Under the pieces are notes generated by a model. That model had not been told where the DNA came from, did not search any database, and saw nothing but the letters and a program-made list of their open reading frames with translations. From Edaphochlamys debaryana (Eukaryota; Chlorophyta; Chlorophyceae; Chlamydomonadales): DNA of 64,000 nt. The position numbers were made by a program, and so were the translations under genes. The stretch's first letter is position 1. Each line of letters starts with the position of its first letter. Location: NCBI GenBank assembly GCA_016858145.1, contig JAEHOE010000083.1, positions 186,001 through 250,000 on the forward strand, in the 5' to 3' direction. Shown here piece by piece: positions 47,497 through 60,500 of this stretch.

Positions 47497-50400
47497 CTAG
47501 CGCCTCAGACGGGGGCCACCGTACACCGGTGGGGGCTGGCCCGCTCCATAAGCCCCATAGACGGGCGGTGGGGACGGGGGGGCGGGAGGGCGCGAGCAGC
47601 ACATCTGCACGCTCACGCATACGCGAGCCTCTGCGCTGGCCCCCGCCGCCGCCACCTCGGTCAGCTCCGCCACCCCCTCCAGGCTCCCCAGGGAGCCCGA
47701 CACGCTGCTGCCCGCCTCCAAGGCCAGGGACCCCAGCTCCTCGCCGACCCAGATGCTGCCGCCCAGCTGGGTGGTGGGGGTGTTGTCCCTGAACACGCCG
47801 CCGCCCGTCACCCGGAGCGATTGCAGGCCTCCGGCAACATGGAACGCGGCTCCTTGGCGTGCGCTGTTGCCAGAGACCTCTCCATCCACGACACATGAGA
47901 CCAGGTCCGAGGCCGCCAGGACGCCGCCCTGGCGGGCTGCCGTGTTGCCCGTCACGCGGCTCGCAATGGCAACAAGGACCGCTGACTCGGACGCACCTCC
48001 CACGTGAACGACACCGCCGCTTCCCGTCAGGGCGGCATTGAACTCCACCTGAGCGGGGTGGCGGCGGGGGTAACAGGGGACGGAAGGCGGGGATGGTGAG
48101 ACAAGTGGCCTAGATGTCTCGTTGCCATGCTGCTGACACTCCCCAGGCAGGCAGTGGATGCAGGGAGTGCCGGGAAAGCTAGCCAACACACGACCCTACC
48201 TTTGAGGCGCCGTCCACGGTCAAGCTCACTCCGCTCATCACAGCCAGAACTCCACCGTTCATAGCCGCTGTGTTGTTCCCCACAGTGCTGTTGCTGATCT
48301 GCACCACAGCATTCCAAGCCTGAGAGCCCACATTGACGCAGCCCCCATTGTTTTGTGCAACGTTGCCTTGCACAACCGAGTTGTTGAGGGTCAATGTCCC
48401 CAGGAAGGCTGCGTTTAGGAAGCCGCCGCTGTAATCTGCACAGCACGGGACACACAGGGTTTGCGTCAGCGGGCCTGCCGCAGAGGGGCTTGGGTCGAGG
48501 GGGACCGACTGCCAACGAGAGGCATTGAGACGACATGAAACCCGCAAAAGCAGCTAGGGCCCCCCCGGTCCTGCTCTTGGCTGGCGGCAAGGGCTTTGCA
48601 AGCTAATCCTTTACAGCTCCGAGCTGTGCAGTTCACACGGGCGTACCTGCGGTGTTGCCCTGGATGCGGCACCCCTCGATCTTGACACTCCCCACGCCTG
48701 AGGGGGTCCGCCCCAGCTGGAAGACGCCGCCCGAGTTGTCGGCAATGACACTGTCCCGCAGGAGCAACTCGTTGACTGCCACGTCACTGGAGAGGAAGCC
48801 GCCAGATACACGCGCAATGGTGCTGTGAAGGGGGCATAACGAGGGGGCAGATGGGTGAGGGGACTGATGTACCGGGTTGAGTGCGTTTCACCCGTGGGGC
48901 GACTATCAGGACCTCGCCCCTGTTCTGGGTTGCTCAGCACGGAGATTAGCACGGCATGCATACCCGCCCACTTGTCGGGAGTTGAGTTCATCCGAAGAGA
49001 TGAGCTCACCTGTTCATCACAGCGATCCTCGAAACCTCAACGGTCCTTTGCCGCATCGCAAACAGTCGATCCCTGGGGTGCACAGTCGAGCCAGGCAGGT
49101 GTGACTTAGTGCCAGGCCGCCGCCGGCCGTTCCTTCGCCACCTCCTGGTCCATCCTTTTCACCCTCATCGACCATAATCCCTTTCCAGTCTTCGCCCCCA
49201 CCCCCCACCAGCCCAACGCACGTGTCGATCACAATGGTCGGCCAGTCGTCGCTGGCCTCGTTGTCCAGAACGGAGCAGCCCTGGAAGCTCAGCGCCACCC
49301 CCAGGCCGCCCAGGTGGAGCAGCGTCGGCTCGTACTCCGCCGTGTTGCCCGTCTGAGGGCGTGAGTTGTGTGGGGTGAGCCGCGGCAGTACGGCGGGCTT
49401 GCTGGACCTGGCTGGACAGACAGGCGCTTTCTATGCCGCCAAACCCCCATGCGCCGCGATCATTGGGTGCCCAGCTCTAGGCACGGGAACGATTCCACAA
49501 GATGACCCGGGCCTGCCCACCAGTTGGCAGTCTGTGAAGCCGACCACGTCCACCGTCCGCGTCACCGCTAGCAGGCCGTCCAAGCTTCCGGTGAACCTGT
49601 GAGAGGAAGAGTGAGGACTCCCGGTCTGAGACGCAGTGGAGCGGGCGGGCTGGCGACGGGCCCTGACCCCTGACCACTTGACCCCTGACCACTTGAGCCC
49701 TGACCCCTGGCCACTTGAGCCCTGACCCCTGGCCAATTCAGCCCTGACCCCTGACCCCTAGGGCAAGGACCTCGCCCCGACCCCTAGCCACTTGAGCCCA
49801 TTGGCGGATGCCTATAGAGTGGCTTTACGCCAACACCCCCTTTCCGCAAGCAAGCAAGCCCGTAGACGACAGCCCGCGTCCAGCCCGAGGCTTACCTCAT
49901 GTTCATGGCCGTAAAGCTGGCCAACGCGCCTTCCACGTATACAGCGTAGCCGCTGTACAGCGAGGCCATGCACCCTTCAAGCGTAACGTCAGTCAGCGTG
50001 ATGCTTGTCGACGAGATCCTCGCGTGAGTACGGACCGTGATGGCGTGACCCAAGCCGCCCGTGACTCCTGAGAACGTCGTGTCGATAACCTCGATGGCGG
50101 CCGACACGCCCGACCTGTATGGCACCCGGGATGGCAGCAGCAGGCGGAGACACGAGGCTGACAAAGAGCTCGGCGTACGGAGTTTAGGGCTGAATGGGGC
50201 ACGAACAGTGTTGCCGTGCGGCACGCGTGGCCTGCATGGCTCCTTGCCGCACGTTTCGCACCTGGCGAGGTCCAGCACCACCGCTCCGAAACCCAAGGGC
50301 TTGGCCGCATGGTAGTCACTTGTCAGGGCGTCGCCCTCCACGCTTGCGTCCGACATGGTGCCGTAACCGCCCGCCCACATGACGTCGACGTTATTGAAGG

Positions 50401-51382
50401 TCGAGTTGGAGATGCGCACGGGAATGTTGCGCCCAACGTCCTCGCTCATGCGCAGCAGCACGCATCCCCAGCCGTTGGCCATCCATATACCGGTGCACCT
50501 GGGGGCAGGGTTCAGGGTGAAGACGGCAGGGTTACGCGCCGAGAGCGCCATGAGGGCCAATGAGTCATTGCCGGCCCGAACAGGTATCCATGCCGGTAGC
50601 CACCTGAGGTTTGTCATGGTTGCGCCCATGACCCCGGTGGCGTGGATGGGCCCGTGGGTCAGACGGGCGGGGCCGTTGCTGCCCACAAGTTGTCCTCCTG
50701 CGGAGGGAAGGGCATGAGCCATCAGCCAGACCCTTGGGTCATACTGTGGGTCTGATGGTGAACTTCCCAAGGCCTTGTCCCGAGCTCACCACGAACGTGG
50801 TCAGGCCCACGAAGGAAGCGTCTACCCACCAAGCGTGGACTGGGTAGCTCTGGGTGAGGGGGTAGCCCTGGAGGCCCCACACAAGGAGGGGGACATGTGA
50901 CGCAACGCAAGGGGCAGCTTACATGTGCACATCATCGCCTTACCGTAAGCTCCTCGACCGTGACGTTGTCCATTGTGAGGAATGCGCAGTCCAGGCACTG
51001 CACCAGCGGCCCGCCGGTGCTCAGCTGCAGGCCCTGCACCACGGAGTCCACCAGGCGCAGGTGGGGCACGCCAACGAACGTAACGCCAACGTCGGCGGAC
51101 GCCTCCACCTCGTCCGCAACCTCCGTCAGGCTGCCGTCCGTGTACCGCTTGTACGGCAGCAGGGGCTCGCGTGTGGTCACGGTGATAAGGCCAGGCCAGG
51201 CCCCACGCGGAGGCGGCCCACCAAACCGCCACCAACTGCAATGGTAACGTTCCCGTTGCTGGGGTCCGCGGCCTCACATGATAGGGTACGCGCACTGCGC
51301 GTCAGCACCAGACTGCAAGAGTGTGTCCAAGCGTCGGCAAGGAGGGGCGGGGCGGGCGGAGCCGGGGGCGGGCTTGGAGTAT
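47497..51382 (-). pseudogene. Copy D: inverted, diverged, 5'-incomplete SRCR plus beta-helix paralogue
   Basis: Reading the minus strand, the exons correspond to copy A exons 9 onward: 51382-50944 (WTHSCSLVLT...MDNVTV), 50867-50790 (GYPLTQSYP...WWVD), about 50700-50600 (THGPIHATG), about 50500-50270 (GWGCVLLRMSE...GTMSDASVEG), about 50115-49900, about 49598-49520, about 49350-49200, about 48820-48650, about 48440-48200, and the last exon to TAG at 47497-47499 (tail PPPVYGG). N-x-A...GG repeats are conserved. In the first exon an 8-base insertion (three GGCCT units at about 51188-51204) shifts the frame to TGA at 51177-51179. No exons for the signal peptide, N-terminal domain or SRCR precede it in the window. 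The 109-bp satellite begins 130 bases upstream. The inferred acceptor at 51383 is intact, so the missing exons could lie beyond the array. Confidence 0.7.
49663..49800. repeat. Minisatellite in a copy D intron
   Basis: About five to six imperfect copies of a roughly 21-22-base unit built on CCCTGACCCCTGRCCACTTGAG. Confidence 0.75.
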
Positions 51383-51510
51383 CTGTGGCAGGGAGCAGGG
51401 TGCGACATGACAGTCAAGTAAAAGGATGCAAGTCAAACGTACGTAGTGCACGACCCAGGAGACCCATAACGCACCCGGGCAACGCACCGGGCTGCCAGGG
51501 CGGGAGGTCG
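51383..51510. other. Unique spacer between copy D and the satellite array
   Basis: Upstream intron or flank of copy D. The last 30 bases resemble a decayed satellite monomer end (GGGCTGCCAGGGCGGGAGG against GCAGGGCTGGGCTGTGC). Confidence 0.5.
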
Positions 51511-54500
51511 CATTCTAGAACGTAGCGGGTGGGGGTGTTGCATGCCGGGGCACACTTGTCCGTAGCGCCAGGGCACGCACGTTGTCCACAGCATACACCA
51601 CGGTCTGCAGGCTGGGCTGTGCAGTTCTAGAACGTAGCGGGTGGGGTGTTGCATGCCGGGGCACACTTGTCCGTGCGCCAGGGCACGCACTTGTCCACAG
51701 CACACCCACGGTCTGCAGGGCTGGGCTGTGCAGTTCTAGAACGTAGCGGGTGGGGTGTTGCATGCCGGGGCACACTTGTCCGTGCGCCAGGGCACGCACT
51801 TGTCCACAGCACACCCACGGTCTGCAGGGCTGGGCTGTGCAGTTCTAGAACGTAGCGGGTGGGGTGTTGCATGCCGGGGCACACTTGTCCGTGCGCCAGG
51901 GCACGCACTTGTCCACAGCACACCCACGGTCTGCAGGGCTGGGCTGTGCAGTTCTAGAACGTAGCGGGTGGGGTGTTGCATGCCGGGGCACACTTGTCCG
52001 TGCGCCAGGGCACGCACTTGTCCACAGCACACCCACGGTCTGCAGGGCTGGGCTGTGCAGTTCTAGAACGTAGCGGGTGGGGTGTTGCATGCCGGGGCAC
52101 ACTTGTCCGTGCGCCAGGGCACGCACTTGTCCACAGCACACCCACGGTCTGCAGGGCTGGGCTGTGCAGTTCTAGAACGTAGCGGGTGGGGTGTTGCATG
52201 CCGGGGCACACTTGTCCGTGCGCCAGGGCACGCACTTGTCCACAGCACACCCACGGTCTGCAGGGCTGGGCTGTGCAGTTCTAGAACGTAGCGGGTGGGG
52301 TGTTGCATGCCGGGGCACACTTGTCCGTGCGCCAGGGCACGCACTTGTCCACAGCACACCCACGGTCTGCAGGGCTGGGCTGTGCAGTTCTAGAACGTAG
52401 CGGGTGGGGTGTTGCATGCCGGGGCACACTTGTCCGTGCGCCAGGGCACGCACTTGTCCACAGCACACCCACGGTCTGCAGGGCTGGGCTGTGCAGTTCT
52501 AGAACGTAGCGGGTGGGGTGTTGCATGCCGGGGCACACTTGTCCGTGCGCCAGGGCACGCACTTGTCCACAGCACACCCACGGTCTGCAGGGCTGGGCTG
52601 TGCAGTTCTAGAACGTAGCGGGTGGGGTGTTGCATGCCGGGGCACACTTGTCCGTGCGCCAGGGCACGCACTTGTCCACAGCACACCCACGGTCTGCAGG
52701 GCTGGGCTGTGCAGTTCTAGAACGTAGCGGGTGGGGTGTTGCATGCCGGGGCACACTTGTCCGTGCGCCAGGGCACGCACTTGTCCACAGCACACCCACG
52801 GTCTGCAGGGCTGGGCTGTGCAGTTCTAGAACGTAGCGGGTGGGGTGTTGCATGCCGGGGCACACTTGTCCGTGCGCCAGGGCACGCACTTGTCCACAGC
52901 ACACCCACGGTCTGCAGGGCTGGGCTGTGCAGTTCTAGAACGTAGCGGGTGGGGTGTTGCATGCCGGGGCACACTTGTCCGTGCGCCAGGGCACGCACTT
53001 GTCCACAGCACACCCACGGTCTGCAGGGCTGGGCTGTGCAGTTCTAGAACGTAGCGGGTGGGGTGTTGCATGCCGGGGCACACTTGTCCGTGCGCCAGGG
53101 CACGCACTTGTCCACAGCATACCCACGGTCTGCAGGGCTGGGCTGTGCAGTTCTAGAACGTAGCGGGTGGGGTGTTGCATGCCGGGGCACACTTGTCCGT
53201 GCGCCAGGGCACGCACTTGTCCACAGCACACCCACGGTCTGCAGGGCTGGGCTGTGCAGTTCTAGAACGTAGCGGGTGGGGTGTTGCATGCCGGGGCACA
53301 CTTGTCCGTGCGCCAGGGCACGCACTTGTCCACAGCACACCCACGGTCTGCAGGGCTGGGCTGTGCAGTTCTAGAACGTAGCGGGTGGGGTGTTGCATGC
53401 CGGGGCACACTTGTCCGTGCGCCAGGGCACGCACTTGTCCACAGCACACCCACGGTCTGCAGGGCTGGGCTGTGCAGTTCTAGAACGTAGCGGGTGGGGT
53501 GTTGCATGCCGGGGCACACTTGTCCGTGCGCCAGGGCACGCACTTGTCCACAGCACACCCACGGTCTGCAGGGCTGGGCTGTGCAGTTCTAGAACGTAGC
53601 GGGTGGGGTGTTGCATGCCGGGGCACACTTGTCCGTGCGCCAGGGCACGCACTTGTCCACAGCACACCCACGGTCTGCAGGGCTGGGCTGTGCAGTTCTA
53701 GAACGTAGCGGGTGGGGTGTTGCATGCCGGGGCACACTTGTCCGTGCGCCAGGGCACGCACTTGTCCACAGCACACCCACGGTCTGCAGGGCTGGGCTGT
53801 GCAGTTCTAGAACGTAGCGGGTGGGGTGTTGCATGCCGGGGCACACTTGTCCGTGCGCCAGGGCACGCACTTGTCCACAGCACACCCACGGTCTGCAGGG
53901 CTGGGCTGTGCAGTTCTAGAACGTAGCGGGTGGGGTGTTGCATGCCGGGGCACACTTGTCCGTGCGCCAGGGCACGCACTTGTCCACAGCACACCCACGG
54001 TCTGCAGGGCTGGGCTGTGCAGTTCTAGAACGTAGCGGGTGGGGTGTTGCATGCCGGGGCACACTTGTCCGTGCGCCAGGGCACGCACTTGTCCACAGCA
54101 TACCCACGGTCTGCAGGGCTGGGCTGTGCAGTTCTAGAACGTAGCGGGTGGGGTGTTGCATGCCGGGGCACACTTGTCCGTGCGCCAGGGCACGCACTTG
54201 TCCACAGCACACCCACGGTCTGCAGGGCTGGGCTGTGCAGTTCTAGAACGTAGCGGGTGGGGTGTTGCATGCCGGGGCACACTTGTCCGTGCGCCAGGGC
54301 ACGCACTTGTCCACAGCACACCCACGGTCTGCAGGGCTGGGCTGTGCAGTTCTAGAACGTAGCGGGTGGGGTGTTGCATGCCGGGGCACACTTGTCCGTG
54401 CGCCAGGGCACGCACTTGTCCACAGCATACCCACGGTCTGCAGGGCCGGGCTGTGCAGTTCTAGAACGTAGCGGGTGGGGTGTTGCATGCCGGGGCACAC

Positions 54501-57500
54501 TTGTCCGTGCGCCAGGGCACGCACTTGTCCACAGCACACCCACGGTCTGCAGGGCTGGGCTGTGCAGTTCTAGAACGTAGCGGGTGGGGTGTTGCATGCC
54601 GGGGCACACTTGTCCGTGCGCCAGGGCACGCACTTGTCCACAGCACACCCACGGTCTGCAGGGCTGGGCTGTGCAGTTCTAGAACGTAGCGGGTGGGGTG
54701 TTGCATGCCGGGGCACACTTGTCCGTGCGCCAGGGCACGCACTTGTCCACAGCACACCCACGGTCTGCAGGGCTGGGCTGTGCAGTTCTAGAACGTAGCG
54801 GGTGGGGTGTTGCATGCCGGGGCACACTTGTCCGTGCGCCAGGGCACGCACTTGTCCACAGCACACCCACGGTCTGCAGGGCTGGGCTGTGCAGTTCTAG
54901 AACGTAGCGGGTGGGGTGTTGCATGCCGGGGCACACTTGTCCGTGCGCCAGGGCACGCACTTGTCCACAGCACACCCACGGTCTGCAGGGCTGGGCTGTG
55001 CAGTTCTAGAACGTAGCGGGTGGGGTGTTGCATGCCGGGGCACACTTGTCCGTGCGCCAGGGCACGCACTTGTCCACAGCACACCCACGGTCTGCAGGGC
55101 TGGGCTGTGCAGTTCTAGAACGTAGCGGGTGGGGTGTTGCATGCCGGGGCACACTTGTCCGTGCGCCAGGGCACGCACTTGTCCACAGCATACCCACGGT
55201 CTGCAGGGCTGGGCTGTGCAGTTCTAGAACGTAGCGGGTGGGGTGTTGCATGCCGGGGCACACTTGTCCGTGCGCCAGGGCACGCACTTGTCCACAGCAC
55301 ACCCACGGTCTGCAGGGCTGGGCTGTGCAGTTCTAGAACGTAGCGGGTGGGGTGTTGCATGCCGGGGCACACTTGTCCGTGCGCCAGGGCACGCACTTGT
55401 CCACAGCACACCCACGGTCTGCAGGGCTGGGCTGTGCAGTTCTAGAACGTAGCGGGTGGGGTGTTGCATGCCGGGGCACACTTGTCCGTGCGCCAGGGCA
55501 CGCACTTGTCCACAGCACACCCACGGTCTGCAGGGCTGGGCTGTGCAGTTCTAGAACGTAGCGGGTGGGGTGTTGCATGCCGGGGCACACTTGTCCGTGC
55601 GCCAGGGCACGCACTTGTCCACAGCACACCCACGGTCTGCAGGGCTGGGCTGTGCAGTTCTAGAACGTAGCGGGTGGGGTGTTGCATGCCGGGGCACACT
55701 TGTCCGTGCGCCAGGGCACGCACTTGTCCACAGCACACCCACGGTCTGCAGGGCTGGGCTGTGCAGTTCTAGAACGTAGCGGGTGGGGTGTTGCATGCCG
55801 GGGCACACTTGTCCGTGCGCCAGGGCACGCACTTGTCCACAGCACACCCACGGTCTGCAGGGCTGGGCTGTGCAGTTCTAGAACGTAGCGGGTGGGGTGT
55901 TGCATGCCGGGGCACACTTGTCCGTGCGCCAGGGCACGCACTTGTCCACAGCACACCCACGGTCTGCAGGGCTGGGCTGTGCAGTTCTAGAACGTAGCGG
56001 GTGGGGTGTTGCATGCCGGGGCACACTTGTCCGTGCGCCAGGGCACGCACTTGTCCACAGCACACCCACGGTCTGCAGGGCTGGGCTGTGCAGTTCTAGA
56101 ACGTAGCGGGTGGGGTGTTGCATGCCGGGGCACACTTGTCCGTGCGCCAGGGCACGCACTTGTCCACAGCACACCCACGGTCTGCAGGGCTGGGCTGTGC
56201 AGTTCTAGAACGTAGCGGGTGGGGTGTTGCATGCCGGGGCACACTTGTCCGTGCGCCAGGGCACGCACTTGTCCACAGCACACCCACGGTCTGCAGGGCT
56301 GGGCTGTGCAGTTCTAGAACGTAGCGGGTGGGGTGTTGCATGCCGGGGCACACTTGTCCGTGCGCCAGGGCACGCACTTGTCCACAGCACACCCACGGTC
56401 TGCAGGGCTGGGCTGTGCAGTTCTAGAACGTAGCGGGTGGGGTGTTGCATGCCGGGGCACACTTGTCCGTGCGCCAGGGCACGCACTTGTCCACAGCACA
56501 CCCACGGTCTGCAGGGCTGGGCTGTGCAGTTCTAGAACGTAGCGGGTGGGGTGTTGCATGCCGGGGCACACTTGTCCGTGCGCCAGGGCACGCACTTGTC
56601 CACAGCACACCCACGGTCTGCAGGGCTGGGCTGTGCAGTTCTAGAACGTAGCGGGTGGGGTGTTGCATGCCGGGGCACACTTGTCCGTGCGCCAGGGCAC
56701 GCACTTGTCCACAGCACACCCACGGTCTGCAGGGCTGGGCTGTGCAGTTCTAGAACGTAGCGGGTGGGGTGTTGCATGCCGGGGCACACTTGTCCGTGCG
56801 CCAGGGCACGCACTTGTCCACAGCACACCCACGGTCTGCAGGGCTGGGCTGTGCAGTTCTAGAACGTAGCGGGTGGGGTGTTGCATGCCGGGGCACACTT
56901 GTCCGTGCGCCAGGGCACGCACTTGTCCACAGCACACCCACGGTCTGCAGGGCTGGGCTGTGCAGTTCTAGAACGTAGCGGGTGGGGTGTTGCATGCCGG
57001 GGCACACTTGTCCGTGCGCCAGGGCACGCACTTGTCCACAGCACACCCACGGTCTGCAGGGCTGGGCTGTGCAGTTCTAGAACGTAGCGGGTGGGGTGTT
57101 GCATGCCGGGGCACACTTGTCCGTGCGCCAGGGCACGCACTTGTCCACAGCACACCCACGGTCTGCAGGGCTGGGCTGTGCAGTTCTAGAACGTAGCGGG
57201 TGGGGTGTTGCATGCCGGGGCACACTTGTCCGTGCGCCAGGGCACGCACTTGTCCACAGCACACCCACGGTCTGCAGGGCTGGGCTGTGCAGTTCTAGAA
57301 CGTAGCGGGTGGGGTGTTGCATGCCGGGGCACACTTGTCCGTGCGCCAGGGCACGCACTTGTCCACAGCACACCCACGGTCTGCAGGGCTGGGCTGTGCA
57401 GTTCTAGAACGTAGCGGGTGGGGTGTTGCATGCCGGGGCACACTTGTCCGTGCGCCAGGGCACGCACTTGTCCACAGCACACCCACGGTCTGCAGGGCTG

Positions 57501-60500
57501 GGCTGTGCAGTTCTAGAACGTAGCGGGTGGGGTGTTGCATGCCGGGGCACACTTGTCCGTGCGCCAGGGCACGCACTTGTCCACAGCACACCCACGGTCT
57601 GCAGGGCTGGGCTGTGCAGTTCTAGAACGTAGCGGGTGGGGTGTTGCATGCCGGGGCACACTTGTCCGTGCGCCAGGGCACGCACTTGTCCACAGCACAC
57701 CCACGGTCTGCAGGGCTGGGCTGTGCAGTTCTAGAACGTAGCGGGTGGGGTGTTGCATGCCGGGGCACACTTGTCCGTGCGCCAGGGCACGCACTTGTCC
57801 ACAGCACACCCACGGTCTGCAGGGCTGGGCTGTGCAGTTCTAGAACGTAGCGGGTGGGGTGTTGCATGCCGGGGCACACTTGTCCGTGCGCCAGGGCACG
57901 CACTTGTCCACAGCACACCCACGGTCTGCAGGGCTGGGCTGTGCAGTTCTAGAACGTAGCGGGTGGGGTGTTGCATGCCGGGGCACACTTGTCCGTGCGC
58001 CAGGGCACGCACTTGTCCACAGCACACCCACGGTCTGCAGGGCTGGGCTGTGCAGTTCTAGAACGTAGCGGGTGGGGTGTTGCATGCCGGGGCACACTTG
58101 TCCGTGCGCCAGGGCACGCACTTGTCCACAGCACACCCACGGTCTGCAGGGCTGGGCTGTGCAGTTCTAGAACGTAGCGGGTGGGGTGTTGCATGCCGGG
58201 GCACACTTGTCCGTGCGCCAGGGCACGCACTTGTCCACAGCATACCCACGGTCTGCAGGGCTGGGCTGTGCAGTTCTAGAACGTAGCGGGTGGGGTGTTG
58301 CATGCCGGGGCACACTTGTCCGTGCGCCAGGGCACGCACTTGTCCACAGCACACCCACGGTCTGCAGGGCTGGGCTGTGCAGTTCTAGAACGTAGCGGGT
58401 GGGGTGTTGCATGCCGGGGCACACTTGTCCGTGCGCCAGGGCACGCACTTGTCCACAGCACACCCACGGTCTGCAGGGCTGGGCTGTGCAGTTCTAGAAC
58501 GTAGCGGGTGGGGTGTTGCATGCCGGGGCACACTTGTCCGTGCGCCAGGGCACGCACTTGTCCACAGCACACCCACGGTCTGCAGGGCTGGGCTGTGCAG
58601 TTCTAGAACGTAGCGGGTGGGGTGTTGCATGCCGGGGCACACTTGTCCGTGCGCCAGGGCACGCACTTGTCCACAGCACACCCACGGTCTGCAGGGCTGG
58701 GCTGTGCAGTTCTAGAACGTAGCGGGTGGGGTGTTGCATGCCGGGGCACACTTGTCCGTGCGCCAGGGCACGCACTTGTCCACAGCACACCCACGGTCTG
58801 CAGGGCTGGGCTGTGCAGTTCTAGAACGTAGCGGGTGGGGTGTTGCATGCCGGGGCACACTTGTCCGTGCGCCAGGGCACGCACTTGTCCACAGCATACC
58901 CACGGTCTGCAGGGCTGGGCTGTGCAGTTCTAGAACGTAGCGGGTGGGGTGTTGCATGCCGGGGCACACTTGTCCGTGCGCCAGGGCACGCACTTGTCCA
59001 CAGCACACCCACGGTCTGCAGGGCTGGGCTGTGCAGTTCTAGAACGTAGCGGGTGGGGTGTTGCATGCCGGGGCACACTTGTCCGTGCGCCAGGGCACGC
59101 ACTTGTCCACAGCACACCCACGGTCTGCAGGGCTGGGCTGTGCAGTTCTAGAACGTAGCGGGTGGGGTGTTGCATGCCGGGGCACACTTGTCCGTGCGCC
59201 AGGGCACGCACTTGTCCACAGCACACCCACGGTCTGCAGGGCTGGGCTGTGCAGTTCTAGAACGTAGCGGGTGGGGTGTTGCATGCCGGGGCACACTTGT
59301 CCGTGCGCCAGGGCACGCACTTGTCCACAGCACACCCACGGTCTGCAGGGCTGGGCTGTGCAGTTCTAGAACGTAGCGGGTGGGGTGTTGCATGCCGGGG
59401 CACACTTGTCCGTGCGCCAGGGCACGCACTTGTCCACAGCACACCCACGGTCTGCAGGGCTGGGCTGTGCAGTTCTAGAACGTAGCGGGTGGGGTGTTGC
59501 ATGCCGGGGCACACTTGTCCGTGCGCCAGGGCACGCACTTGTCCACAGCACACCCACGGTCTGCAGGGCTGGGCTGTGCAGTTCTAGAACGTAGCGGGTG
59601 GGGTGTTGCATGCCGGGGCACACTTGTCCGTGCGCCAGGGCACGCACTTGTCCACAGCACACCCACGGTCTGCAGGGCTGGGCTGTGCAGTTCTAGAACG
59701 TAGCGGGTGGGGTGTTGCATGCCGGGGCACACTTGTCCGTGCGCCAGGGCACGCACTTGTCCACAGCACACCCACGGTCTGCAGGGCTGGGCTGTGCAGT
59801 TCTAGAACGTAGCGGGTGGGGTGTTGCATGCCGGGGCACACTTGTCCGTGCGCCAGGGCACGCACTTGTCCACAGCACACCCACGGTCTGCAGGGCTGGG
59901 CTGTGCAGTTCTAGAACGTAGCGGGTGGGGTGTTGCATGCCGGGGCACACTTGTCCGTGCGCCAGGGCACGCACTTGTCCACAGCACACCCACGGTCTGC
60001 AGGGCTGGGCTGTGCAGTTCTAGAACGTAGCGGGTGGGGTGTTGCATGCCGGGGCACACTTGTCCGTGCGCCAGGGCACGCACTTGTCCACAGCACACCC
60101 ACGGTCTGCAGGGCTGGGCTGTGCAGTTCTAGAACGTAGCGGGTGGGGTGTTGCATGCCGGGGCACACTTGTCCGTGCGCCAGGGCACGCACTTGTCCAC
60201 AGCACACCCACGGTCTGCAGGGCTGGGCTGTGCAGTTCTAGAACGTAGCGGGTGGGGTGTTGCATGCCGGGGCACACTTGTCCGTGCGCCAGGGCACGCA
60301 CTTGTCCACAGCACACCCACGGTCTGCAGGGCTGGGCTGTGCAGTTCTAGAACGTAGCGGGTGGGGTGTTGCATGCCGGGGCACACTTGTCCGTGCGCCA
60401 GGGCACGCACTTGTCCACAGCACACCCACGGTCTGCAGGGCTGGGCTGTGCAGTTCTAGAACGTAGCGGGTGGGGTGTTGCATGCCGGGGCACACTTGTC

